A stretch of DNA of 5,523 nt from JAUWVG01 sp964633715 (lineage in GTDB: Bacteria; Acidobacteriota; Aminicenantia; Aminicenantales; Aminicenantaceae). The position numbers were made by a program, and so were the translations under genes. Every line of letters begins with the position of its first letter. The first letter of the stretch is position 1. Positions 1 through 4,883 of the stretch are shown in pieces. The DNA lies in assembly GCA_964633715.1 (NCBI GenBank), contig CAZWHQ010000108.1:1-5523 (forward strand). Direction: 5' to 3'. Below the pieces are notes generated by a model that worked only from the letters and a program-made list of their open reading frames with translations, made no database searches and had not been told where the DNA came from.

Positions 1-83
1 CCTTGACGACAATGGTCGGAGTCATTGAACTCAGCATTCTTTTGTAGGGTCTGATAGGGTCTGATCAAGTTGGCATCAGCAAC
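1..83 (-). pseudogene. gamma-glutamyltransferase fragment, frameshifted
   Basis: On the minus strand, reading inward from about position 83, the codons give VADANLIRP. If one copy of a 10-bp tandem duplication (46-55 and 56-65, AGGGTCTGAT on the plus strand) is removed, the reading continues as YKRMLSSMTPTIVVK to the window edge. The KRxLSSMxPTIV block is a hallmark of gamma-glutamyltransferases, enzymes that transfer the glutamyl group of glutathione and related compounds, and it lies in the catalytic small subunit. As the sequence stands the duplication shifts the frame and destroys the motif. The fragment follows directly on the N-terminal part of an unrelated PAS protein, so its own 5' part is missing. 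More of the gene may lie to the left of the window. Identification rests on recognising one motif, not on a search. Confidence 0.6.
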
Positions 84-482
84 CATTTTTTCCTTTTGAT
101 ATGTTAAATACTTTGTAGAATAAATGAGATGTTTTTTTGTTTTTTTACCATTTATATAAAAATATTTAACCAATTTTTTTTTATATGTAGGAACATTTTC
201 AGAAATTAAATTTAAAAATGATTTTCTAAGTTTACAGTTTTCACAATATTTTGTAGTACCACATTCTGCCTTTGCTTCCACTGCAAATTCACATCCTAGA
301 CCGTTACCACGAAGTTTATGGACAAGATCAAACTCCACTTTTTGAAACACTGCTTTAAATGAATCATTAAAACTTCGAATTCTGTTATCCTTATTAAGAA
401 TAAAAATAGCAGTAGTAATATTTTCAAGAAGAATATTTAAAAACTCATTTGAATCTTTTAATGCTTCAATATTTATTTTCAT
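1..482 (-). pseudogene. PAS-domain protein, N-terminal part, fused to foreign sequence
   Basis: An open frame starts at ATG 482-480 and runs leftward off the window. The start has a GAGG ribosome binding site 7 nt upstream (complement of 490-493). Residues 11-60 (NEFLNILLENITTAIFILNK, then NRIRSFNDSF) are the start of a PAS sensory domain. Residues 59-87 carry GNGLGC, then CGTTKYC, ENC and LRKS. This four-cysteine pattern (C64, C74, C80, C83) is familiar from a PAS subgroup placed before signalling output domains in sediment proteobacteria. The expected PAS end (a hydrophobic strand followed by DITE or similar) is absent. After KEKMV (residues 130-134) the sequence switches to the gamma-glutamyltransferase-like fragment. 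The frame stays open to the edge, but the C-terminal 27 codons look out of frame and meaningless. It is probably a truncated gene with no output domain. It is AT-rich, unlike the GC-richer tail. Confidence 0.6.
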
Positions 483-540
483 TATTAATCCTCAAAATCT
501 ACAAATAAAGATTGTAGAAATAATATCATTTTTTTTCAAG

Positions 541-568
541 ATTATATGAAATAATTCGAACTTTTGAA
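541..568 (-). promoter_or_regulatory. Candidate sigma70 promoter for the PAS fragment
   Basis: Reading the minus strand, TATAAT (complement of 541-546, a perfect -10) follows TTCAAA (complement of 563-568, four of six matches to TTGACA) after a 16-bp spacer. Transcription would start near 534 and give a leader of roughly 50 nt before the ATG at 482. The surrounding DNA is very AT-rich, so a chance match is possible. Confidence 0.35.
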
Positions 569-734
569 GCTTCTTCAATTCTCTATGAGGATATATTCTG
601 TTGACCTTCTCCACAGCTTCCTGGGCAACGTCCCTCCTGAGGTATTTGCAGCGCTGGATAGTCCAAAGGAGGTCGGGATAAATATGGTTCCTGAGACTGT
701 CAAAAATGACTTGCAAAATTATAAGCTATCTTAG
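564..734 (+). pseudogene. Unidentified coding remnant, GC-richer than its flanks
   Basis: This GC-richer island sits in AT-rich DNA and reads as protein on both strands. On the plus strand the frame opens after a stop at 552 and runs through ATG 585 to TAG 732-734. It includes DLLHSFLGNVPPEVFAALDS (from 603) and ends VPETVKNDLQNYKLS, with a natural-looking amino-acid mix and C-ending codons. On the minus strand a 74-codon frame (TTG at 716, TGA at 494-492) gives DLLWTIQRCKYLRRDVAQEA followed by VEKVNRIYPHRELKK. Neither start has a convincing ribosome binding site, and I recognise neither product. The most economical view is the surviving end of a decayed gene, with the plus-strand reading slightly preferred because it ends cleanly. 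A second remnant on the other strand is not excluded. Confidence 0.3.
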
Positions 735-851
735 AAAATGGGCGAGAAACGGGGAGCGCTTCACGTCCAGCTATTATAACTTAAATACTGGATCGATTTG
801 AGGGGGTCAGGTCAAAAAGATAACATGTCTTGTTAAAAAAATGAAGAGAGT
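735..851. other. Noncoding spacer with small dyads and a GGGGTCAGGTC word
   Basis: I see no coding potential here. It holds a TCCAG/CTGGA inverted repeat (766-770 with 788-792) around an AT-rich loop. It also holds the word GGGGGTCAGGTC (803-812 and just upstream), which resembles palindrome parts often seen near REP-associated transposase genes. A short TAACA/TGTTA hairpin (821-825 with 831-835) is followed by an A run. No transposase is present. The spacer ends where the first tRNA-promoter repeat begins. Confidence 0.3.
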
Positions 852-947
852 ATCTAAAGATTTCATCCCTCAAATCTGCTATAATGAGCCCATAAAAAAA
901 AACAATTCGCCTGTAGCTCAGGGGACAGAGCGACGGTCTGCGGAACC
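852..947 (+). repeat. Direct repeat copy 1: tRNA promoter plus tRNA-Arg 5' half
   Basis: Bases 852-890 are identical over 39 bp to 4674-4712. Bases 908-947 match 4726-4765 with two differences (A927 versus G4745, G940 versus C4758). The A-rich stretch between promoter and tRNA is 16 bp here and 12 bp in the other copy. The repeat therefore spans a promoter and half a tRNA gene and stops in the anticodon stem. The two copies have the same orientation and lie 3.8 kb apart, flanking the HD-GYP gene. Confidence 0.9.
877..885 (+). promoter_or_regulatory. Extended -10 promoter of the truncated tRNA-Arg, copy 1
   Basis: TGCTATAAT is a perfect extended -10 element (TGnTATAAT). No good -35 hexamer lies 16-18 bp upstream, as expected for extended -10 promoters. 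A 6-bp inverted repeat, AGATTT (858-863) with AAATCT (872-877), lies just upstream and touches the -10 region. Transcription would start near 892, shortly before the tRNA half at 907. With the tRNA gene broken, it would run on toward the tRNA-Leu remnant and the HD-GYP gene. Confidence 0.75.
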
Positions 948-949
948 GT
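907..949 (+). pseudogene. tRNA-Arg 5' half, truncated in the anticodon arm (copy 1)
   Basis: The cloverleaf pieces are clear. The acceptor 5' strand is TCGCCTG (907-913), with a T where copy 2 has the usual G. It is followed by TA, D stem GCTC/GAGC (916-919, 928-931) with loop AGGGGACA, G932, and anticodon stem ACGGT/ACCGT (933-937, 945-949) around loop CTGCGGA. The variable region, T arm and acceptor 3' strand are missing, and the following bases do not form them. The anticodon reads GCG, where copy 2 reads CCG. GCG is unusual for bacterial tRNA-Arg, so this is probably a mutation in a dead gene. Truncation at this point is typical of tyrosine integrases that recombine at the tRNA anticodon region. 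Confidence 0.85.
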
Positions 950-1122
950 TTTAGGGGATTATGCTAACTTGTTGGAAATGCTGTAAATATATATATTTTC
1001 AGAAATAATGCATTGTTTCTGTATTGATTCTGTCATGTCTATTAATGCCAATTTAGGTGTGTTATGGACACTGTGAGGACACCAGCTTTACATATGTAAT
1101 TTTCTACTCTATTAAAGAATAA
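948..1122. other. Element-end-like noncoding segment between two tRNA halves
   Basis: No gene is present. The segment aligns loosely with the DNA after the second tRNA-Arg half. Examples are CTAAC (964-968 versus 4781-4785) with 15 of 23 bases matching from there, TCAGAAA (999-1005 versus 4816-4822), CTGTA (1019-1023 versus 4835-4839) and a GGACAC pair at the same distance. It therefore looks like a diverged copy of the same element terminus. It ends abruptly at the tRNA-Leu 3' half. Confidence 0.55.
1066..1082 (+). promoter_or_regulatory. Paired GGACAC words, possible integrase arm sites (copy 1)
   Basis: GGACAC occurs at 1066-1071 and 1077-1082, 11 bp apart. The first begins exactly 119 bp after base 947, the last base shared by the tRNA repeats. 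The same pair with the same 11-bp period and the same 119-bp distance recurs at 4884 and 4895. Repeats of this kind near a tRNA junction fit arm-type binding sites of a tyrosine recombinase. A coding tail (MDTVRTP) is possible, but an in-frame stop at 1043-1045 cuts it off. Confidence 0.45.
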
Positions 1123-1123
1123 A

Positions 1124-1188
1124 ACACGCTGGACTCAAAATCCAGTTCACTTCACGGTGAGTGTGGGTTTAACTCCCTCCTCCGACAC
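1124..1188 (+). pseudogene. tRNA-Leu(CAA) 3' half
   Basis: The remnant starts near ACACG, just before the anticodon stem. The anticodon arm CTGGA-CTCAAAA-TCCAG (1129-1145) has anticodon CAA. It is followed by a long class II variable arm (1146-1162, containing TCAC/GTGA), T stem GTGGG/CCCTC (1163-1167, 1175-1179), T loop TTTAACT (1168-1174), acceptor 3' strand CTCCGAC (1180-1186) and discriminator A1187. The CCA end is not encoded beyond the first C. The 5' acceptor strand and D arm are absent upstream. The T loop has T instead of the invariant C56, and the T stem has a T-T mismatch, so the fragment is also decaying. A leftover 3' half is what an integrative element leaves at its far end, but here it belongs to a different tRNA from the 5' half 180 bp away. 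Confidence 0.8.
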
Positions 1189-1363
1189 TCTGTTGTCCCT
1201 TTAAAATTCCAAGATCTTTTTGTTTTCTTTTTGAGCAATCGTACGCAATTCTAGGCGCTATTAGTCAAAATCTGTTACCCCGTTACACGGGGAGTTCTCT
1301 ATTGCAGATATCTAATCAAATAAAAAATCAACTATTTTCAACCTGCAGTTATAAATAACCATC
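1189..1363. other. Noncoding spacer with a T-rich stretch and a GC hairpin
   Basis: No coding frame is supported. A T-rich tract (about 1216-1232) follows the tRNA-Leu remnant and may be what is left of its termination region, though no GC stem precedes it. CCCCGT/ACGGGG (1278-1283 with 1287-1292) is a perfect 6-bp stem with a 3-nt loop but no T run after it. Confidence 0.4.
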
Positions 1364-1398
1364 TTTAAAGGTAAGAGGAAATCACCTTTAAATTCCTC
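1364..1398 (+). promoter_or_regulatory. Inverted repeat with pseudoknot potential upstream of the HD-GYP gene
   Basis: TTTAAAGGT (1364-1372) and ACCTTTAAA (1384-1392) are perfect 9-bp inverted repeats around an 11-nt loop. The loop contains GAGGAA (1375-1380), which is complementary to TTCCTC (1393-1398) directly after the second arm. In RNA this could fold as an H-type pseudoknot. As DNA it could be an operator, since it ends 11 bp before the -35 hexamer of the promoter at 1410. I do not recognise it as a known riboswitch class. Confidence 0.4.
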
Positions 1399-1409
1399 CC
1401 AAGGGACGA

Positions 1410-1438
1410 TTGAACCATTGTGACGGCTTTGACATAAT
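1410..1438 (+). promoter_or_regulatory. Probable sigma70 promoter of the HD-GYP gene
   Basis: TTGAAC (1410-1415, four of six matches) and CATAAT (1433-1438, five of six) are separated by exactly 17 bp. Transcription would begin near 1445 and give a leader of about 80 nt. A consensus TTGACA at 1429-1434 overlaps but has no suitable -10 after it. Confidence 0.5.
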
Positions 1439-1515
1439 TAATGCCATGATAAACTCATCAAAGAGATAAAGCATTACATTTATCCTCAAGGTATTATGAA
1501 ATTACTTTCAATTTC

Positions 1516-1520
1516 AGGAG
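1516..1520 (+). promoter_or_regulatory. Ribosome binding site of the HD-GYP gene
   Basis: AGGAG lies 7 nt before the ATG at 1528, an ideal distance. It supports this start over the internal methionine codons. Confidence 0.8.
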
Positions 1521-1527
1521 CTGCAAA

Positions 1528-4500
1528 ATGAATGAGCAGACAACTAGACAACCGTTGATACATCACAAGAACCTAGAGGAATACGTCGATGAACTCACAG
1601 CTGGGCAAAGAATGCTCCATGAAAAGCTACAAAAGGAAATCGCCAAGCGGAAGAAGACAGAGAAGGCGTTACGAGATTCAAAGGAGCGATACCGTGCCAT
1701 CTTCGAGCAAGCGACCAGCTCAATTGTTCTTGTTGAAGCAAAGACTGGAGAATTAATTGAGTTTAGCGACAAGGCGCATGAAAATCTTGGTTATACTCGC
1801 AAGGAATTCGCTAAGCTCAAGATTCCCGACTTTGAGGTTGTCGAGTCTTCCGAGGAAGTAACGAAACATAAAGAGAAAATCTTCAGAGATGGAGCGAATA
1901 CCTTTGAGACAAAATACAAGACAAAACGCGGGGAGATAAGGGATATTCTTGTAAACAGCAGGGAAATTACTGTTGGCGGGAAAGATTTCAACTATAGTAT
2001 GTGGACTGACATCACTAACCGCAAGCGAGCGGAAGAGAATCTAAAAAAAAGTGAGGAAAAACTGCGCAACATATTTGAATCTATTGGAAATGGGGTTATC
2101 GTTACTGATTTGGAAGCCAATATTATAGATGTAAATAATGCAACACTCCGCATGGGAGGATACAGTCATAAGGATGAGCTGATTGGACGAAATGCCATTG
2201 ATTTTGTATCTCCTAATGACCGCGCAATGGCGATGGAAAATATGAGTAAGGAATTAGAAATAGGGCACAGTATAAAGGATGTAGAGTATGGACTACTAGC
2301 CGCAGATGGTAGCGAATTTTATGTCGAGTCGAATGCCACTGTACTATGTGATAACTCTGGGAATCCAGTGGGACTCATTAATGTTATAAAGGACATCACC
2401 GAGCGAAGGCGGATAGATGAGACACTAAAAAAGAACGAAAAGCAGCTCTCAGAAGCACAGCGAATTGCTCATATGGGCAGTTGGCAGTGGGATATAGAAC
2501 AGAATTCAACACGATGGTCTGATGAGCTCTATCGTATCTTTGGGGTCGAGGCTGATCAATTCGATCCAAACGCTTATGAAGCGTTTATGAACTGTATCCA
2601 TCCCGAGGATCGAGAGCGAGTCTCACGAGTTATGAATGAATCAATTAATGAAAAGTCGAGATTTGAAGTTGAATACCGCATAATCCTTCCAGATAAGACG
2701 TTGCGCCATATCCTCTCATGTGGAGAGGTGATTTGCAACAAAATGGGAAAAGTGTCCATAATGCTAGGGAACTCTCAGGATGTCTCCGAGCGTAAGGAGG
2801 CAGAAAATAACTTAAGGATCAGCGAGGAGAAATATCGTTCTCTCGTCGAGTCTTCGGATGATCTAGTTTATCTCGTTGATAAGAAATGTTCGTACATTTT
2901 TATGAACAAAAAATATGCAGAGAGATTTAATCTTCCCTTGGAAAAAATTATTGGAAAATCCTATTTTAAATTCCATTCAAAAAAAATATCTGATCTTTTC
3001 AGGAATGATGTAAACGAAATAACCAGAAGAGGCCATCCAATAACAAAAGATCATAAGAGCGAAAGGGACAATAAATATTACCTTCGCACTTTTAGTCCTG
3101 TAAAGAATGAGAAAGGAGAAGTAATAGCGGTCAGTATCATCTCTAAAGACATATCTGAACTCAAGCAGGCAGAGGAGGAACTGCAGAAGCTGGCCTCCGT
3201 AGTTCACCACATTAGCGAGCTGGTCAACCTTGCGACTCTAGACGGAAAGATGATTTTTCTGAATGATGCAGGCAGCAAAATGTTGGGAATCGATCCAAAA
3301 GCAGTCAAAAAGCACAGCATCATGGAGGTTATCCCCGAACATCTGGTTGACCTGGTGACAAATGAACTCCTGCCAGCATTGATCAAAAAAGGGAAGTGGG
3401 AAGGAGAGCTGCAGTACCGCAACATCAAGACCGGAAAGCTTTCAGATGTACATGCCATATGCTTCACGGTGAAAGACCCAAAGACAGGTACTTCAAAATA
3501 TCTCGCCAATGTTTCTCTTGATATTTCCGAGCAGAGGAAGAACGAATTAGAACTCCGTGATTCCGAAGAACGTTTGAAAATATTATTTGAATATGCACCA
3601 GATGCTTATTATCTAAACGATATGAAAGGCGTATTTTTAGATGGGAATAGAGCAGCAGAGGAATTAAGCGGTTACACAAGGGAAAAATTAATAGGAAAAA
3701 ATTTTTTAAAATTAAATTTATTGCCTCCAAATCAGCTTCCTAAAGCTGCCAATATACTTATGAAAAATCTCCGAGGAAAAAGTTCAGGCCCCGATGAATT
3801 TACTATTATTCGGAAAGATGGGGTAGAAAGGCATGTCGAGATATCTACTCATCCACAAAAGATAAAAGGGAAAAAGGTAGTGCTTGGAATTGCCAGAGAT
3901 GTTACTCTCAGAAAGCAAATGGATGAGCAACTTAAAAAGACTTTAATAGATTTAAGAAAAACATTAGGAGCAACTGTCGATGTCATCGTACAAATTGTTG
4001 AAATAAGAGATCCATATACTGCTGGACATCAGAAACGTGTTACTGACCTTGCCCGTTCATTAGCTAAAGAGATAGGGCTTTCAGATAGACAGATTGAAGG
4101 AATTCGTACAGCTGGGATGATTCATGATCTTGGAAAAATATCTATTCCTACTGAAATCCTTAGTAGACCTGGAAAGCTGAATGATTATGAATTCAGTCTG
4201 ATAAAATTACATCCTCAAATTGGATATGACATCTTAAAGAACATAGATTTTGTATGGAATGTAGCTGATATTGTTCATCAACATCATGAGAGATATAATG
4301 GCTCGGGATACCCGCAGGGTTTATCTGGTGAAGAAATTTGTATCGAGGCGAGAGTAATAGCTGTGGCAGATGTTGTGGAAGCAATGTCATCTCATAGACC
4401 ATATAGACCTGCCCTTGGAACCGAAATTGCACTAAAAGAGATAAAACAGAATAAAGGTCGACTTTTTGATCCTGAAGTAGTTGATGCTTGTATCAGATTA

Positions 4501-4530
4501 TTTGAGAAGAAAAAATATAGATTTATATAA
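1528..4530 (+). CDS. Six-PAS sensor protein with C-terminal HD-GYP phosphodiesterase domain
   Basis: Predicted soluble cytoplasmic c-di-GMP phosphodiesterase of 1000 residues, with no signal peptide or membrane segment. A coiled-coil start (about 15-52) leads into six PAS domains: about 53-168, 176-293, 306-424 (PAS_3 type, with AHMGSWQWDI), 433-547, 555-670 and 680-797. Most end in the usual DIT/DIS/DVS linker followed by a short helix (e.g. DITNRKRAEE, DITERRRID, DVSERKEAE). The HD-GYP domain fills about 812-1000. Its metal-binding residues are all visible: H834 (AGHQKRV), H866-D867 in HDLGK, H895 (KLHPQIG), H919-H920 and D948 (VAD). The signature reads HHERYNGSGYP, with N924 where D is most common. 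The domain ends SSHRPYRPALG and GRLFDPEVVDAC. Catalysis is inferred from these motifs; the ligands of the PAS domains are unknown. PAS 4 and PAS 6 to the end are more AT-rich than PAS 5, suggesting domain shuffling. The gene stands alone, behind its own promoter and ribosome binding site. Confidence 0.95.
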   Translation: MNEQTTRQPLIHHKNLEEYVDELTAGQRMLHEKLQKEIAKRKKTEKALRDSKERYRAIFEQATSSIVLVEAKTGELIEFSDKAHENLGYTRKEFAKLKIPDFEVVESSEEVTKHKEKIFRDGANTFETKYKTKRGEIRDILVNSREITVGGKDFNYSMWTDITNRKRAEENLKKSEEKLRNIFESIGNGVIVTDLEANIIDVNNATLRMGGYSHKDELIGRNAIDFVSPNDRAMAMENMSKELEIGHSIKDVEYGLLAADGSEFYVESNATVLCDNSGNPVGLINVIKDITERRRIDETLKKNEKQLSEAQRIAHMGSWQWDIEQNSTRWSDELYRIFGVEADQFDPNAYEAFMNCIHPEDRERVSRVMNESINEKSRFEVEYRIILPDKTLRHILSCGEVICNKMGKVSIMLGNSQDVSERKEAENNLRISEEKYRSLVESSDDLVYLVDKKCSYIFMNKKYAERFNLPLEKIIGKSYFKFHSKKISDLFRNDVNEITRRGHPITKDHKSERDNKYYLRTFSPVKNEKGEVIAVSIISKDISELKQAEEELQKLASVVHHISELVNLATLDGKMIFLNDAGSKMLGIDPKAVKKHSIMEVIPEHLVDLVTNELLPALIKKGKWEGELQYRNIKTGKLSDVHAICFTVKDPKTGTSKYLANVSLDISEQRKNELELRDSEERLKILFEYAPDAYYLNDMKGVFLDGNRAAEELSGYTREKLIGKNFLKLNLLPPNQLPKAANILMKNLRGKSSGPDEFTIIRKDGVERHVEISTHPQKIKGKKVVLGIARDVTLRKQMDEQLKKTLIDLRKTLGATVDVIVQIVEIRDPYTAGHQKRVTDLARSLAKEIGLSDRQIEGIRTAGMIHDLGKISIPTEILSRPGKLNDYEFSLIKLHPQIGYDILKNIDFVWNVADIVHQHHERYNGSGYPQGLSGEEICIEARVIAVADVVEAMSSHRPYRPALGTEIALKEIKQNKGRLFDPEVVDACIRLFEKKKYRFI

Positions 4531-4604
4531 ATAGTCTGATATTCATGTCCAAAAGGTCAAGATCTACAAGTCCGAGTTATTTCGCTAGAAATAAATAAGC
4601 CTAA
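4531..4604. other. Spacer after the HD-GYP gene with an AT-rich hairpin
   Basis: TTATTTC (4577-4583) and GAAATAA (4588-4594) form a perfect 7-bp stem with loop GCTA, about 50 bp after the stop codon. It is AT-rich and lacks a following T run, so it is a weak terminator candidate at best. Confidence 0.35.
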
Positions 4605-4664
4605 ATTGATCCCGGCCTCCCTGAAGTCGAGGATGCCAAAAAGAGGCTGGCCGGATTGAAATAG
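4605..4664 (+). pseudogene. C-terminal remnant of an unidentified gene, possibly TPR-type
   Basis: The plus strand reads IDPGLPEVEDAKKRLAGLK followed by TAG at 4662-4664, with GC-rich coding-style codons, right after an in-frame TAA (4602-4604). The helix-like ending after an LDPGLPE-type turn resembles the last repeat of tetratricopeptide proteins, but 19 residues are too few to be sure. Only the tail of the gene survives. Its junction with AT-rich sequence near 4604 looks like a recombination breakpoint. It ends 10 bp before the second promoter and tRNA repeat, so it may be the original upstream neighbour of the tRNA-Arg gene. The same bases form a GC dyad (CCGGCC 4612-4617 with GGCCGG 4649-4654), probably incidental. 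Confidence 0.4.
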
Positions 4665-4698
4665 GCTCGGATAATCTAAAGATTTCATCCCTCAAATC

Positions 4699-4707
4699 TG
4701 CTATAAT
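4699..4707 (+). promoter_or_regulatory. Extended -10 promoter of the truncated tRNA-Arg, copy 2
   Basis: TGCTATAAT is again a perfect extended -10, with the same AGATTT/AAATCT dyad upstream (4680-4685 with 4694-4699). Its full conservation beside a broken tRNA suggests either recent breakage or continued use. It points toward the DUF1801 gene, whose start is about 360 bp downstream. Confidence 0.75.
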
Positions 4708-4724
4708 GAGCCTTCAAAAAAAGT

Positions 4725-4765
4725 GCGCCTGTAGCTCAGGGGACGGAGCGACGGTCTCCGGAACC
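4725..4765 (+). pseudogene. tRNA-Arg(CCG) 5' half, truncated in the anticodon stem (copy 2)
   Basis: The acceptor strand GCGCCTG (4725-4731), TA, D stem GCTC/GAGC with loop AGGGGACG, G4750, stem ACGGT (4751-4755) and loop CTCCGGA (4756-4762, anticodon CCG) are intact. The 3' side of the anticodon stem starts ACC (4763-4765) and then becomes AAAAAA instead of GT, so the stem cannot close. No variable region, T arm or acceptor 3' strand follows. The breakpoint falls within two bases of that in copy 1, which fits site-specific recombination in the anticodon arm rather than random decay. Confidence 0.85.
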
Positions 4766-4840
4766 AAAAAAGCGTATTTTCTAACCTCCTGAAAACAAAG
4801 TAATAGTCAGTCTTATCAGAAACTTACCGATTATCTGTAG

Positions 4841-4870
4841 GTATATGGAAGTATACGTAAGTATACGGAA
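4841..4870. repeat. Three tandem 10-bp repeats, GTATAYGKAA
   Basis: GTATATGGAA, GTATACGTAA and GTATACGGAA follow each other without a gap. Each starts with a palindromic or near-palindromic GTATAC core, so the cores face the same side of the helix. This suggests a cooperative protein-binding site near the element end. The corresponding region after the first tRNA half lacks these repeats. Confidence 0.65.
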
Positions 4871-4883
4871 ATATATCTCAGAT

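Larger units (their letters stand above)
4674..4765 (+). repeat. Direct repeat copy 2: tRNA promoter plus tRNA-Arg 5' half
   Basis: This is the partner of the repeat at 852-947. The first 39 bases are identical, and the tRNA portion has 38 of 40 matches. This copy keeps the expected G at the first tRNA base (4725) and a normal CCG anticodon, so it is closer to the ancestral gene. Similarity drops sharply after ACC at 4763-4765. Confidence 0.9.

Noticed and set aside
907..1188. A split or intron-containing tRNA formed by the tRNA-Arg 5' half and the tRNA-Leu 3' half
   Set aside because: Both halves contain their own complete anticodon arm, and the acceptor strands (TCGCCTG and CTCCGAC) are not complementary, so they cannot form one tRNA.
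1278..1292. Rho-independent terminator CCCCGT-TAC-ACGGGG
   Set aside because: The stem is good but the loop is only 3 nt and no T run follows; recorded only as a hairpin in the spacer.
1429..1434. Consensus -35 TTGACA before the HD-GYP gene
   Set aside because: No acceptable -10 lies 16-18 bp downstream; the overlapping TTGAAC-17-CATAAT pair fits better.
1321..1527. A cyclic-di-GMP riboswitch in the leader of the HD-GYP gene
   Set aside because: I looked for the conserved GEMM-type segments and did not find them; only the 9-bp inverted repeat is evident.
1563..4432. Minus-strand open frames inside the HD-GYP gene
   Set aside because: They have no ribosome binding sites or recognisable domains and lie opposite a well-supported coding frame.
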